Origin: an uncultured Magnetococcales bacterium
Lineage (GTDB): Bacteria > Pseudomonadota > Magnetococcia > Magnetococcales > Magnetaquicoccaceae
DNA length: 5,299 bases
Reading direction: 5' to 3'
Assembly (NCBI GenBank): GCA_903913345.1
Contig: CAIWLA010000241.1
Coordinates: 1 to 5,299 of the forward strand
Positions 5,231-5,299 of the stretch are shown here, piece after piece (position 1 is the first letter of the stretch; each line of letters opens with the position of its first letter). Below the pieces are notes generated by a model. It saw only the letters and a list, made by a program, of their open reading frames with translations. It was not told where the DNA came from and ran no database searches. The translations under genes were made by a program, and so were the position numbers.

Positions 5231-5299
5231 TCGCCATGCACCCTATTGGGGCAACCAACCTGATTTGACAGGTGATCCAAATACTGGGGGCTTTGCCCC
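5231..5299 (+). other. Downstream tail with no gene
   Basis: These 69 bases after the transpeptidase stop contain no credible coding start. An ATG at 5236 opens only ten codons. A small inverted repeat ACCTG (5258-5262) / CAGGT (5269-5273) with a six-base loop lies here, followed by the GC-rich hairpin at the window edge. Confidence 0.5.
5286..5299 (+). terminator. GC-rich hairpin cut by window edge (terminator or dispersed palindrome)
   Basis: GGGGC (5287-5291) pairs with GCCCC (5295-5299) around a TTT loop. The extra G at 5286 would pair if base 5300 is C, so the stem may be longer than the five visible pairs. It is 56 bases after the transpeptidase stop, a reasonable place for a terminator, but whether a T-run follows cannot be seen. 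Palindromes of the GGGGGC-TTT-GCCCCC kind occur as intergenic repeats in some proteobacterial genomes, so a repeat element is an equal alternative. Confidence 0.4.

Overview
The window is the 3' end of a bacterial ribosomal-protein/secretion supercluster, followed by an unrelated cell-wall gene. All genes are on the + strand. In order: the 3' part of secY (5' end outside the window), rpmJ (L36), rpsM (S13), rpsK (S11), rpsD (S4), rpoA (RNA polymerase alpha), rplQ (L17), a 135-base spacer, a full-length secreted L,D-transpeptidase of the YkuD family, and a short tail cut off inside a GC-rich hairpin.

Organism: the proteins look proteobacterial. The alpha subunit begins [11 protein letters not shown] and ends with a [15 protein letters not shown] type tail, which resembles alphaproteobacterial alpha subunits. 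The S13 C-terminus (RTHTN-RTRKGP...IPGKG) also looks alphaproteobacterial. However, rpmJ directly after secY, rpsD inside the alpha operon and no adk between secY and rpsM match the gamma/delta-type layout, and S4 keeps a four-cysteine zinc site. A deep or early-branching proteobacterial lineage, for example a magnetococcus-like one, would fit this mixture. That is an inference from remembered family sequences, not from a search.

Layout: 1-844 is the end of the spc-type operon (secY, rpmJ). 845-934 is a 90-base spacer with a 9-bp imperfect hairpin, placed where an S4-responsive leader sits in E. coli. 935-3841 is the alpha-type operon (rpsM-rpsK-rpsD-rpoA-rplQ), with gaps of 54, 37, 26 and 12 bases. 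A bulged 10-bp hairpin lies between rpsM and rpsK, and the rplQ Shine-Dalgarno overlaps the rpoA stop codon. 3842-3976 carries two competing GC-rich stem-loops without a U-tract. 3977-5230 is the L,D-transpeptidase.

How the genes work together: the ribosomal proteins supply both subunits, SecY forms the export channel and alpha is the assembly platform of RNA polymerase, so growth-rate control of translation, transcription and export is linked here. The transpeptidase has a Sec signal and would cross SecY to reach the periplasm, but nothing in the sequence ties it to the ribosomal genes beyond adjacency. I see no mobile element, CRISPR array, tRNA or rRNA, and no convincing unknown system. 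The items most worth a second look are the intergenic RNA structures, the mixed gene-order/zinc-ligand signature and the transpeptidase's C-terminal extension.
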